DNA from: Devosia yakushimensis
Lineage (GTDB): Bacteria > Pseudomonadota > Alphaproteobacteria > Rhizobiales > Devosiaceae
Length of the DNA stretch: 64,000 nt
NCBI RefSeq assembly: GCF_030159855.1
Contig: NZ_BSNG01000001.1
Location: 1,178,001 to 1,242,000 of the forward strand
Reading direction: 5' to 3'
The position numbers were made by a program, and so were the translations under genes. Every line of letters starts with the position of its first letter. Position 1 is the first letter of the stretch. Below, in pieces: positions 50,036 to 58,180 of this stretch. Under the pieces are notes generated by a model that saw nothing but the letters and a program-made list of their open reading frames with translations, had not been told where the DNA came from and did not search any database.

Positions 50036-50446
50036 TTACCGTTTCAGAGAATAGGGCAAGCCATCCGGCACTACCCAGAGATGGTACATATTGGCCCCAT
50101 CGATGACCTCGTCCCGCGGTGGGTAGATCTCGACGGCGGTGGCGGCAGTGCCGGCGATCTCGTCCTTGAGGCGCTGCATCTCCCACCAGGTGGGGCGCGC
50201 GCCAGACAATGATGATACGGCCAGGTGTACGGCGCCGTCGGGAAGGGGGCGCTCCAACACGCTCCACACCCTGTTGGCATGGACGCGGCGCACCGATGCC
50301 GTCCAGCCGCGCATGCTGCCCGGCATGCCCATAGGCAGCTCGGTAGCGTTCCATGGCCCCCAATTGCCGCTGGTCCGAGCCTTCTGCTCATTCCGAAGCG
50401 CAATCCGGCGCTGGTTGCGTGGCAGTTCTTCGAATGTCTCAGCCAT
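50036..50446 (-). CDS. DUF7694-type phage protein
   Basis: This 136-residue protein has a conserved-looking line VHANRVWSVLERPLPDG, then HLAVSSLSGARPTWWEMQRL and KDEIAGTAATAVEIYPPRDE. This arrangement is common in phage early proteins of unknown function. The N-terminal helix is basic (LPRNQRRIALRNEQKARTSG). It overlaps the upstream gene by 8 bases. Confidence 0.6.
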   Translation of the reverse strand: MAETFEELPRNQRRIALRNEQKARTSGNWGPWNATELPMGMPGSMRGWTASVRRVHANRVWSVLERPLPDGAVHLAVSSLSGARPTWWEMQRLKDEIAGTAATAVEIYPPRDEVIDGANMYHLWVVPDGLPYSLKR

Positions 50447-50855
50447 GCTCTGCCGCCTTCATTTTGCGATAGCGCCGCAGCTCGTCGACATTGTCCTGGC
50501 ACCATCGCAGGGTGCGCTCGATCCCTCGCAACTGACGGCCGAGGTCCATCTGTTCGTCGGCCGTCAGCTCACGACCAGCTATCAGAACTTCGACCGTGTC
50601 GATCTGTTCGGCGATTGGCACATGTTCATTGTCGCCGTTGATCACTGCCACGGCATCCTCCAATTCTCCTGCTGGGTGCTGATCGACCATCCAGAGGGTC
50701 GCGACCTCGCCCGTTCGACGATCCACAGTCTCCTGCCGGCTCAGCCGGGGATATTCCACGCACTCGTCGATGTTGACGAAAAAGTCCCGGCCGTCGGCGT
50801 GCATAAGGCGCTTCATGCGAACGTTGCCGATTAGGTCTTCGGCGGGTGGGATCAT
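50439..50855 (-). CDS. Hypothetical early phage protein
   Basis: This 138-residue acidic protein has a beta-rich N-terminal half (GRDFFVNIDECVEYPRLS) and a helical C-terminus (LGRQLRGIERTLRWCQDNVD). It is unrecognised. It overlaps both neighbours by a few bases. Confidence 0.5.
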   Translation of the reverse strand: MIPPAEDLIGNVRMKRLMHADGRDFFVNIDECVEYPRLSRQETVDRRTGEVATLWMVDQHPAGELEDAVAVINGDNEHVPIAEQIDTVEVLIAGRELTADEQMDLGRQLRGIERTLRWCQDNVDELRRYRKMKAAEHG

Positions 50856-51112
50856 TGCTGCCCCCGCTGCATCAGCTTTTCCAAAGGCGAGAGAGGCAGT
50901 TTTGCGGATCCGCGCGGCTTCATCCCGTGTTTCCTCAAATACTGTGTCGCCGCCTTACCCCAGACCTTCCGGCCCCAGCTGGTGGCGCGAAACTCAAGAG
51001 GGCGGGCCGCGGCGAGAGCTCGCTTACGCTGCCGAATGTCCGCGTCGGCCGGAAGCTCGGCATGGACGGCGCCGATGACCGCTATTGCTCTGTCATGCCA
51101 GGTCTCAGCCAT
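50852..51112 (-). CDS. Hypothetical basic phage protein
   Basis: ATG 51112 gives 86 residues. It has an AETWHDRAIAVIGAVHAELP start, then a basic helical part ending LSPLEKLMQRGQQ. The pattern DIRQRKRALAAARPLEFRAT with GRKVWGKAATQYLRKHG resembles a recurrent phage family without known function. DNA binding is plausible given the charge. Confidence 0.5.
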   Translation of the reverse strand: MAETWHDRAIAVIGAVHAELPADADIRQRKRALAAARPLEFRATSWGRKVWGKAATQYLRKHGMKPRGSAKLPLSPLEKLMQRGQQ

Positions 51113-51122
51113 TGCTCGACCT

Positions 51123-51305
51123 TTAGTATGAAGCCGCAGGAACGCATGTCCACTCGATCCGGAAGCCGCCATTGTAGTTATCTTTGGCAGCTTTGCCGGC
51201 GGCCTCGCATTGGAGCTGAGGGTAGGCGTCCGGTATGGTTTGGGACGTCACGTGGCCATTGAACGTCGAGTAGAACGTCAACACCAGATAGAATAGCTGG
51301 CTCAT
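51123..51305 (-). CDS. Small protein with N-terminal hydrophobic segment
   Basis: This 60-residue protein begins MSQLFYLVLTFYSTFNG, a short hydrophobic stretch. The rest has two cysteines (LQCEAAGKAA, EWTCVPAASY), so it may be a small exported protein. It has an AGGAGG-like site upstream on its strand. It is unrecognised. Confidence 0.45.
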   Translation of the reverse strand: MSQLFYLVLTFYSTFNGHVTSQTIPDAYPQLQCEAAGKAAKDNYNGGFRIEWTCVPAASY

Positions 51306-51317
51306 ATCAGTACCTCC

Positions 51318-51590
51318 TTAGTGGGAAGATTTGGCGCGGACCATGGCCCGCGCAAACGGCGACAGGGTCTGGCTATTGGGCGAAATCGCCAGATTGGCCT
51401 CGAGCCCGTCGGCGCTGACCGTGGCGCCGCGCAGATTGAGGCCCATGTCGAGGCCGAGAAACTGGAACGGTTCGCCGCATTCGGCGCATTTGATTTTGAC
51501 CTCGGCCATGAAGCGGCCGGAATCCTCCAGCCGCGCGACCGTTACACTGGCCTCAAAATTCATGTGGGGGCAGGGGGGCGTTTTGGTCAT
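51318..51590 (-). CDS. Small Cys-pair phage protein
   Basis: This 90-residue protein begins MTKTPPCPHMNFEASVTVAR and has IKCAECGEPFQFLGLDMGLN in the middle. One C-x2-C pair plus the N-terminal C-x-H suggests a metal site. The line is common in alphaproteobacterial phages, and the function is unknown. It overlaps the next gene by 4 bases. Confidence 0.55.
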   Translation of the reverse strand: MTKTPPCPHMNFEASVTVARLEDSGRFMAEVKIKCAECGEPFQFLGLDMGLNLRGATVSADGLEANLAISPNSQTLSPFARAMVRAKSSH

Positions 51591-51775
51591 GGCTTAGGCT
51601 TCGGACTGAACACATAGACAGTTTTCCCATCCACGCGCACCTCGACCACATCCAGTTCGACGGATGGATCGGTTATGATGGGCATGCCGAAAAAGGTGCG
51701 GGGCTCGCGGCACTCGGGGCATTGCACCAAGCATTTGGCCCCAAACTGGCATGGTCGGGTCTTTGCCTCGATCAT
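51587..51775 (-). CDS. Small zinc-finger-like protein
   Basis: This 62-residue protein starts at ATG 51775. It has CQFGAKCLVQCPECREPRTF, four cysteines in a C-x5-C-x3-C-x2-C array. The second half is beta-rich (VELDVVEVRVDGKTVYVFSP). It is similar in plan to the neighbouring 90-residue protein, so the two may be diverged duplicates. Confidence 0.5.
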   Translation of the reverse strand: MIEAKTRPCQFGAKCLVQCPECREPRTFFGMPIITDPSVELDVVEVRVDGKTVYVFSPKPKP

Positions 51776-51900
51776 GGCTTGGGCCCCATGAGAAAGCCGC
51801 GCCGCACCTTGGCCAGATGCTTCCCGAATGAGACTGGCGCGATAACGAACCACCCGATTACCGTCACTGCGAAAGAGGCAGCCAGACTAACGGTCAGCAT
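51772..51900 (-). CDS. Very small single-TM protein
   Basis: This 42-residue frame starts at ATG 51900 and ends with an ATGA overlap at 51772-51775. The sequence begins MLTVSLAASFAVTVIGWFVI, a membrane helix, then a basic end. Overlaps with both the upstream and downstream genes make it credible despite its size. The role is unknown. Confidence 0.5.
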   Translation of the reverse strand: MLTVSLAASFAVTVIGWFVIAPVSFGKHLAKVRRGFLMGPKP

Positions 51901-52837
51901 GGTCGGCTCCATTGAGGGCAGCGGTGAGGGCCTTCCTTAAGGCGGCATGGGCGACGACGCGGACCTCTGCGGGGATGTCAGGGCGCCAAAGGGCTGTCGC
52001 AATGTCTGCCACCATTTCATCGGTGACCACCACCCCTGCCTTGGGCTCGGGGGACGCGTAGAGGGGAATGACCTGCATTCCCGCATGCTCGTCGGTCAGC
52101 GGGCGGGCCTCGCGGGCGGCGAGGCAGGTGTTCCAAGGGCCAGTGCGACCCTCGGCATAGAGCCACCGCCACATATACGCCACCGGCTCTTGCCCGCCCG
52201 CGCCGGTGTCGAGGGCAAGCCGAACCTGCTGTTCGAAGTCACGGACAAGACGCATAGCGCTAGAAGCCGCAATCATCCGGTACGTTTCGAACGAACCGTC
52301 ATCGCCGGATACAACGGCAGCGTCCTGCGCCCTCACGGCGCCCGCCAGTCGGCCAAACCATTCGGCGGCACTCCAGTTGTCGACGGTGCCGGAGAAGAAG
52401 CGCATCGGGCCATCTTCTATGGGCAGCACGTCGGGGATATCCGGCCTTGCGGGTAGGCTGGCGGCATCGGTATGGCTGAGATTGTCTCGATAGGTCTGGC
52501 CAGCAAATAGGGAATAAGTGTCGACCCAGCCGGCAGGCTTGGCGTTTGTCCCCATGACGACTGCCCACGAACCCTCGAAGACGTTTAGTTCGTCAGGCTC
52601 CATAGCTTCTTCGCCGGCTGGGCGGGTGTCCCACGGTTGAACCATTCGCCTCATGGGCAGTGCGGCGCGCAGCGCGAGCAATTCCTCCGCCATGGCGGCT
52701 GCTTCCTGCCACGTCGCGCCGTTCACGGCTTCGCCTCGCATCTCCGAATACGGCGAAACAGGATTGACAGGGACAGCCTGCATGATGGGGTGGACGAGCT
52801 GCTGGAGGCGCTCGTTGGTCAGGTGAGGCTCAACCAT
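51887..52837 (-). CDS. Hypothetical phage protein
   Basis: This 316-residue protein starts at ATG 52837. It has an N-terminal helical part (LTNERLQQLVHPIMQAVPVN) and a middle with WSAAEWFGRLAGAVRAQDAA. Later come PVAYMWRWLYAEGRTGPWNT and QVIPLYASPEP, a line frequent in phage early proteins with no assigned function. The C-terminal helix EVRVVAHAALRKALTAALNG is basic. It overlaps both neighbours. Confidence 0.55.
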   Translation of the reverse strand: MVEPHLTNERLQQLVHPIMQAVPVNPVSPYSEMRGEAVNGATWQEAAAMAEELLALRAALPMRRMVQPWDTRPAGEEAMEPDELNVFEGSWAVVMGTNAKPAGWVDTYSLFAGQTYRDNLSHTDAASLPARPDIPDVLPIEDGPMRFFSGTVDNWSAAEWFGRLAGAVRAQDAAVVSGDDGSFETYRMIAASSAMRLVRDFEQQVRLALDTGAGGQEPVAYMWRWLYAEGRTGPWNTCLAAREARPLTDEHAGMQVIPLYASPEPKAGVVVTDEMVADIATALWRPDIPAEVRVVAHAALRKALTAALNGADHADR

Positions 52838-53069
52838 TTTGCGCCTCGTCGGGCAGTACGAGAGCATCGACCAGCCAGTCCAGCATGTCCTGTGGCGACG
52901 TGAAGGCGCCAAGCACATTGCTAGGGTACATCCTGCCGTTGTCCGGCTGGCTTTGCAGCACGACCATGCCGCCATTGGCGGCATGGCGCACCTCAAAGCC
53001 CAGTTTGAGTGCGGCGATGGTGTCGGCCGTAATGACGGGGCGTGGCCGATAAGTCGAGGCAGCAGTCAT
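52830..53069 (-). CDS. Hypothetical small phage protein
   Basis: This 79-residue protein is of mixed alpha/beta type (AALKLGFEVRHAANGGMVVL, PQDMLDWLVDALVLPDE). It is unrecognised. It lies between the MucR-like gene and the 316-residue protein, with an 8-base overlap downstream. Confidence 0.5.
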   Translation of the reverse strand: MTAASTYRPRPVITADTIAALKLGFEVRHAANGGMVVLQSQPDNGRMYPSNVLGAFTSPQDMLDWLVDALVLPDEAQNG

Positions 53070-53078
53070 TTACGCCTC

Positions 53079-53489
53079 CTACGCCGCCCGCTGCCAGCCG
53101 GGCTTCCGGCCGAGACCATTGGCCTTGGCCAGGCCGGACCGGGTTTCCGAATAGCTCGGGGCCACCATCGGATAATCCGCCGGCAGGCCCCACTTTTCGC
53201 GGTATTGCTCGGGCGAGAGGGCATAGTGGGTGCGCAGGTGGCGCCGGAGCGATTTGAACTTCTTGCCGTCCTCGAGACAGATGATGAAATCGGATGACAC
53301 CGATTTGCGCACCGGGACGGCCGGGGTCAATTCAGGCGCTGGCTCGACCACGGGTGCCGTCAAGCCGGTCAGGGCGGTGTGAACCAAGCGGATCAGGTCG
53401 GCCATGCCCGTCACCGAGACGGGATTGTGCGAAACATAAGCGGCCACGATGGCGGTGGTTTCGGTGAGGTTTGATGCGGCGGCAGTCAT
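53079..53489 (-). CDS. MucR/Ros-family zinc-finger regulator
   Basis: The start is ATG 53489 after GGAGGATATC (136 residues, the usual family length). MucR features are AYVSHNPVSVTGMADLIRLV, AVPVRKSVSSDFIICLEDGK, KFKSLRRHLRTHYALSPEQY and then REKWGLPADYPMVAPSYSE. The zinc site follows C71-x2-D74-x9-H84-x3-H88. MucR/Ros proteins are H-NS-like repressors in alphaproteobacteria that control exopolysaccharide, virulence and, in Caulobacter, the cell cycle. A phage copy could silence or reprogramme host genes, or regulate this operon. Confidence 0.9.
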   Translation of the reverse strand: MTAAASNLTETTAIVAAYVSHNPVSVTGMADLIRLVHTALTGLTAPVVEPAPELTPAVPVRKSVSSDFIICLEDGKKFKSLRRHLRTHYALSPEQYREKWGLPADYPMVAPSYSETRSGLAKANGLGRKPGWQRAA

Positions 53490-53520
53490 GATATCCTCCA
53501 ATTGATGATGGTGCGCGGCG

Positions 53521-55128
53521 TTACAGGACGTCGAAAACCCATGGCTCAAGGGCCGCGCGCCCAGGTGCCGGGTAACTGATCAAGCCAAGCGAACGGAGCT
53601 GGCTTAGGAGATTGGTGAAGTTGCCGCTATTGGCGGAATAGCCGGTGGCGGCGCCGAGATCGGCCTTGCTCATTTCGCCGCCGCGCAGCGCATCGAACAA
53701 CTTGCGCTGCGGGCCTGAGAGCACGCCAAGCATGGCGTCGCGGCCCTCTTCAAAGGTGATCGGTTCCAAGCCGGTCAACAGCCTGGCGCGACCGGGCGCC
53801 GGATAGTCGATCTTGCCCGCGCCGCGCAGCTGGCTCAGCAGGTTGGTGAAATTGCCCGAATTTGGCCGGTAGCCCGCAACAAGGGCTATCTGGACCTTTG
53901 TCGGCGTGTCCTGATTCAATCGCTTCCAGACTGACAGCGATTGCAGGATCCGCATTTGCGGCGCGCTGACACCTTCGGCCACCAGGCGGAGGCTATCGCG
54001 GGTAGGAAGCGGTTCGGCCCGCGCCGGGGCCTTTTCCTTCTCAGGCGCTGGTGCCGGCGATGGCTCGTCCAGCAAATCGGGGATCCGCAGGCTATCGATG
54101 GCCTGGCCGGCGCGGGCGATGCCGATACCGATGCCAATGGTCTTGCCGCGCTGGATGCCTTCGATCAGCCCAGCCTCATAACCAAGGTCATAGCCGCGCT
54201 GGTGCTCTGCCTCGAGCTCGACGGCCACGCCCGCGCCATTTGATTTGGTTGCGGCGGTGGTTGTGGGGCGAGCTGCAGCCATGGCGGTGGTCAGTTCTGC
54301 GATATCAACCCATGCCAGGGCAGGGGCCAGTAGTGTCTCGCCATCCTCCGGTGTGCGGCCGGAATCAAATGTGGTGATGGCGGGGAAGCGCTGGCGCTCC
54401 AATATGCCGGCGGCGGGCGACCAGACCCAGCCCTCGCCGCGATCGAGCCGGGCAAGGGAATTCACGACCTTCTTGGCCATTTCGATATCGGCATTGCCCT
54501 TCACCCATTCCTCAATGGCCTTGCGGTCCTGGGGACTGGTGAGTTTGAGCGCGATCAATGTGCCGATCTGGCTGAGCACGTTCTTGTGGAGTACGGCCGG
54601 GCGCTGGGTCAGCATCAGGACGCGGAAGCCCTTCACGCGGCCGCGGCGCACTATTTTGTCGAACACTCCGGACAGCCGCCGCGTTTCTGGCATGGGGTTC
54701 TGCGGGCAGACCTCGTCGGCCTCGTCCACCACCAGGTGCAATGCGCTCTTGTTCTTCGCGTAAAGGGTCTCGAAAAAATCTGTCAGGAAGCGGGTCTTCT
54801 CGCCGCCGGTCATATCCGACACATCGATGATGGCCTGCACCTGGCGGCCCGCCATTGCCTCTGCGATGGCCTTGCCGTCGTGCTCGGTGATTTCAATGTC
54901 GGCATGGTCGCCGCCAAAGATGACAATGGAGAACCCGCCGGCGGTTTCGTCCGCCCCCTTTGGAGCGCTCCGCAGACCCCACCAAACGCCGGTCGGGTCG
55001 ATGATGACGACGCGGCGGCCCATATCAAGCAGCTGCTCGACCGGGCCCCGAGCGGTATAGGTCTTACCGGTGCCGGTGGCACCGACGACGGCGGCGGGGG
55101 AGGTGAGGAGCGGGACGAGGTCGATCAT
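53521..55128 (-). CDS. HerA-like ATPase with duplicated winged-helix tail
   Basis: This 535-residue protein has a Walker A, GATGTGKT, at residues 16-23 and a Walker B, VVDEADE, at 133-139. A sensor-like LMLTQRPAVLHKNVLSQIGT follows, as in HerA/FtsK-type DNA translocases. A glutamate-rich linker lies at 290-370. The C-terminal 165 residues contain two winged-helix-like units, each with NSGNFTNLLSQLR. HerA normally works with the NurA nuclease, but no NurA is visible here, so this may be a stand-alone DNA pump or a regulator using the tail to bind DNA. Confidence 0.8.
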   Translation of the reverse strand: MIDLVPLLTSPAAVVGATGTGKTYTARGPVEQLLDMGRRVVIIDPTGVWWGLRSAPKGADETAGGFSIVIFGGDHADIEITEHDGKAIAEAMAGRQVQAIIDVSDMTGGEKTRFLTDFFETLYAKNKSALHLVVDEADEVCPQNPMPETRRLSGVFDKIVRRGRVKGFRVLMLTQRPAVLHKNVLSQIGTLIALKLTSPQDRKAIEEWVKGNADIEMAKKVVNSLARLDRGEGWVWSPAAGILERQRFPAITTFDSGRTPEDGETLLAPALAWVDIAELTTAMAAARPTTTAATKSNGAGVAVELEAEHQRGYDLGYEAGLIEGIQRGKTIGIGIGIARAGQAIDSLRIPDLLDEPSPAPAPEKEKAPARAEPLPTRDSLRLVAEGVSAPQMRILQSLSVWKRLNQDTPTKVQIALVAGYRPNSGNFTNLLSQLRGAGKIDYPAPGRARLLTGLEPITFEEGRDAMLGVLSGPQRKLFDALRGGEMSKADLGAATGYSANSGNFTNLLSQLRSLGLISYPAPGRAALEPWVFDVL

Positions 55129-55643
55129 TCAGGGCGCTCCACCTTGGGTGGGGTAATGCCCGCAACGTCCCCCGCCAGGGCCTCTACGTTGAACGCGAGC
55201 AGGCGGCCTTGCGGAGCGGAGCTGTTGGCGTAGTTTGCCGCAGCTTGTTTCAGGCGTGCCGCTGCCGCGGATATCCCGGCGCGGAACCCATCTTCTCGCG
55301 CGCTTGCCAACTGGTCCGCAAAATAGTTCCGACCATCGTCGGGCATGACCACCGAGATGCACCATTGATGTGCTGCCCGCATCAATGGGTCTTCCGGCTG
55401 CCTAATGAACTGAACGCTGCAATGGTCGACAAGTCTTTCTGCCAAGGCCCGTGCAGCTTGGTGGATATGAACGTGGGGCGGCGCCTGGCGCCACCTATGG
55501 TCCACGGTAATCTCGACGCCGATGGTTTCCACCCGATGCACCCAATGCAGTGGAGGGTCAGGCCGTTTGATGGCCTCTGAGGGGCGTTCGTCGATGCGAC
55601 GTTGAGGGGCCGATACAATCAGTGGGTCAAAGTGCTCGGGCAT
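55125..55643 (-). CDS. Hypothetical phage protein
   Basis: This 172-residue protein has an N-terminal basic part and a middle with AHQWCISVVMPDDGRNYFAD, then DGFRAGISAAAARLKQAAAN. It is mixed in character and unrecognised. It overlaps the HerA-like gene start by 4 bases, which suggests they are translated together. Confidence 0.5.
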   Translation of the reverse strand: MPEHFDPLIVSAPQRRIDERPSEAIKRPDPPLHWVHRVETIGVEITVDHRWRQAPPHVHIHQAARALAERLVDHCSVQFIRQPEDPLMRAAHQWCISVVMPDDGRNYFADQLASAREDGFRAGISAAAARLKQAAANYANSSAPQGRLLAFNVEALAGDVAGITPPKVERPE

Positions 55644-55963
55644 CAGTTGAACCCCTCGATCCAGCGGCTAACCGCCGTTGCCGACCCGCTGGCGGCCTCG
55701 CTCTCGATCTGGTCAGCCAGCTTCTCAGCGATGTTCGCGGCGGCATTGGCTAGTATCACCCTCCGCAGCTTGCGCATGTGCTTCACCGAGGTCGTTTGAT
55801 CTATCGGCAACTGGCCCAGAGCTAGAAAGGCCGGCAGCGGCTCTTCGGCAACCGAAGCGAAGATCGGAAATTCCTCGTGACCAAGGGCCATGGTCCATTG
55901 CTTGCCGCTGACCACATCGGTGACCATCAATTGGATCGTCGCTTTGCCCGTCCGCTGGGTCAT
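55643..55963 (-). CDS. Hypothetical phage protein
   Basis: ATG 55963 gives 106 residues (ATGA overlap upstream). It has beta-rich first parts (TIQLMVTDVVSGKQWTMALG) and a helical C-terminus (VILANAAANIAEKLADQIES). The function is unknown. Confidence 0.5.
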   Translation of the reverse strand: MTQRTGKATIQLMVTDVVSGKQWTMALGHEEFPIFASVAEEPLPAFLALGQLPIDQTTSVKHMRKLRRVILANAAANIAEKLADQIESEAASGSATAVSRWIEGFN

Positions 55964-56265
55964 CGTGAAAAGCTCCAAAATGCAGCCTGGTCGCTGTCAG
56001 GCCGGGACCAGTCGAAGCCGAAGTAAATGGCATCGCCGTCAGTCCATGTGGTTGGAATGCGCCAGGTGCCGTCGGCGCCGCGCGTGAAGTCGATTGCGCC
56101 ATGCAATGGCGGTGGGTTGGCCAGCTCGTGGGTTTTGCCCTGCTGCCGGGCCGATGCCGCATGGCTATAGACATTGCGCATGGCCTCATGCATGCGCTGG
56201 CTGCTTTCCATGTAGCTACGCATGAATTCTTCACGCCGCACGCGGGCTTCGTCAGCGCTGGTCAT
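55960..56265 (-). CDS. Hypothetical phage protein
   Basis: This 101-residue protein has an N-terminal charged helix (ARVRREEFMRSYMESSQRMH) and a C-terminal aromatic part (TWTDGDAIYFGFDWSRPDSD). It is unrecognised. ATGA-type overlaps at both ends place it firmly in the operon. Confidence 0.5.
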   Translation of the reverse strand: MTSADEARVRREEFMRSYMESSQRMHEAMRNVYSHAASARQQGKTHELANPPPLHGAIDFTRGADGTWRIPTTWTDGDAIYFGFDWSRPDSDQAAFWSFSR

Positions 56266-56957
56266 TGGCTGGCCCTCTTGGTTGCGGCTGCATAGGCCTC
56301 GAAAGCCTCGCGATCGCCGTTGCAGCAGGTGTAACCAGCGTCGGCCGGGCCGACCTTCTGGTGGTGGTCGACCGTCCGATAGTGGGCCGGACCGATCTTC
56401 ATCCCGGGGAAGTTGAATGCCACGATGACCTGCTGGCGGTGCCAGCCGCCGCGCCCGGGAACGACATGGGCGTGGTGGGTGCGGTACCGGCTTTCATCGT
56501 CGGCAAATTCGACGTCGGGAAACCGGGTGCACACGATTGCCTTGAAGTCGGCGATAGCGGCCGCTTCTTGGGCTTTGGTCCGCCGGCGAAGGCTCCAATA
56601 TTTCCGCGCACAGCGACTGCCGCAGAACACGGGATCCCATTGGCCGCCGATAACCCCGTTGAGGGGCAGGTGGTGCTCGGCCAGGCTGTCTTCGTCGATG
56701 CGCATGCCGCAGCCGCAGCACTCGAAATGCCAGCCATGCTCGATCGAGACGCGGGCTGGAAGGCGGCCGGTTTCGGCATAGGCATCGGCCCATGCCGCCC
56801 GACGACAGGTGACATAGGTGATATCACCGTCGGCAAACTCGTTCGCGCCGGCCTTCCGCGCGACGATGTTGTGGCGAGCAAAATAGACGGCGCCGGTGTT
56901 CTCGTCGTTCTCGGTGACGGCATAGGCCTTGAGGGGGAGGGGGTGGGCCAGGCTCAT
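56262..56957 (-). CDS. Cys/His-rich phage protein
   Basis: This 231-residue protein has FECCGCGMRIDEDSLAEHHL followed by VFCGSRCARKYWSLRRRTK. Cysteine pairs with nearby histidines resemble a treble-clef zinc finger. A C-terminal HHAHVVPGRGGWHRQQVIVA and YTCCNGDREAF follow. Several phage families with similar lines are nucleic-acid-associated. No catalytic motif is firmly identified. It overlaps the DndC-like gene by 4 bases. Confidence 0.55.
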   Translation of the reverse strand: MSLAHPLPLKAYAVTENDENTGAVYFARHNIVARKAGANEFADGDITYVTCRRAAWADAYAETGRLPARVSIEHGWHFECCGCGMRIDEDSLAEHHLPLNGVIGGQWDPVFCGSRCARKYWSLRRRTKAQEAAAIADFKAIVCTRFPDVEFADDESRYRTHHAHVVPGRGGWHRQQVIVAFNFPGMKIGPAHYRTVDHHQKVGPADAGYTCCNGDREAFEAYAAATKRASQ

Positions 56958-58180
56958 GCGAGCCCCCGGAATAGCAGCGGCTGCACGGAACCGTCCTGAA
57001 AAACCTTGTCCAGCATGACATCGGCGCGGGGCTCATCGCCTTCCCACCCGTTGGGCCAGGTCTCGGCAGCGATGAGCTCGCGGATGCGCATTTCTTCCTC
57101 CGAATTGATGATGTCGATGGCAGGTCGACCCAATTGAGCCGCCGCCTTGTTGCAAGCGTCTTGGATGGTCAGGATGCGATCTAGAGCCATCAGCCGGGCC
57201 GCGAAGGTGAGCGGGCCCATGCGCTGGGGATTGGCTGCGATGGAGCCGTCCTTGAGCTTCTCTGCCCCTTCTTTGCGGAGGCGATGTTGCGGTTCGCGCA
57301 GCTCGCGATAGAGCGGCTTCAAGCCTTTCAGCGGTGCGAGATAAGCCCAAGAAGGCGTTTCGATGATCGTATCCAGCGCCTTGTCCTGGCTGGCGAGCGG
57401 GCAACCGATGCAGCCGGTCCGGGCGTTGATCTCTTCGGCTTCATCGCCGCCATAGGCATCGGCGACGTCGGCAGTTGCCCACGCGCCATAGCGTTCGCTG
57501 GGGGCGTGAATGCGCAGCCAGTCCCAAACATTGCAGACCCGCCAATGCAGCAACGGCGCCAGCGTGGCAATGCGCCCCCGGACGCCCTTGGCATTTGGGA
57601 GGACCTGCTGGTACCAGCCTTGCCCGCATTCAGCGCCGTCCTTGGAGCAGCTCATCACAATGCGCTGGTCGCGGATCGCGGACTCGCCCTGCCGAACGCC
57701 GGTAATCATGAGGACATTGCCCTCGAGCTCGTCGATGCGGGCGGCCAGAGCTTCCGTCATCGGATCGACTTTGATCTGCCGGGTACACCAGCGGAGGGTG
57801 TTGTTGTTCGGCGGTGGGACGCCGCGGCCGAGAATGTAGACGAGGAAACGCTTGTCGAGGGGCGCGCGCACGACCTCGACCTGAATGCCGCGGGAACGAA
57901 GCTGCACCATGACGCGCTCGGCAGCGATAGCAAGCGGGGTAAGCTCCTGCCTGGTGTCGGCATAGAACACGGTGAGTGATTTGGGCGGCGGCAGCAGGCC
58001 GACGTCTATCAGGTGGACTATCACCGTGACCGTTGCCGAACTGTCCTTGCCGCCCGAATAGGCTATCGCCCAATGGTCGTGGTCAGCGCCATACGCTCGC
58101 ATGGAAGCAAGCGTCATCTCCATGGCGTCGTCATAACTGAGCCGGGAACTGCCGCCGAAGAGCGTGGGCTGAAAGCTCAT
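56954..58180 (-). CDS. DndC-like PAPS-reductase-family PP-loop protein
   Basis: This 408-residue protein starts at ATG 58180. The PP-loop SGGKDSS is at residues 42-48 and binds ATP. VFYADTRQELTPLAI, NNNTLRWCTRQIKVDPM and GVRQGESAIRDQRI follow. Cysteines in the second half (CSKDGAECGQGW, TGCIGCPLASQ) could hold an iron-sulfur cluster, as in DndC. DndC activates DNA for phosphorothioate modification. No dndB, D or E is in the window, so this enzyme may act alone, on another nucleobase or sulfur acceptor. Confidence 0.8.
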   Translation of the reverse strand: MSFQPTLFGGSSRLSYDDAMEMTLASMRAYGADHDHWAIAYSGGKDSSATVTVIVHLIDVGLLPPPKSLTVFYADTRQELTPLAIAAERVMVQLRSRGIQVEVVRAPLDKRFLVYILGRGVPPPNNNTLRWCTRQIKVDPMTEALAARIDELEGNVLMITGVRQGESAIRDQRIVMSCSKDGAECGQGWYQQVLPNAKGVRGRIATLAPLLHWRVCNVWDWLRIHAPSERYGAWATADVADAYGGDEAEEINARTGCIGCPLASQDKALDTIIETPSWAYLAPLKGLKPLYRELREPQHRLRKEGAEKLKDGSIAANPQRMGPLTFAARLMALDRILTIQDACNKAAAQLGRPAIDIINSEEEMRIRELIAAETWPNGWEGDEPRADVMLDKVFQDGSVQPLLFRGLA

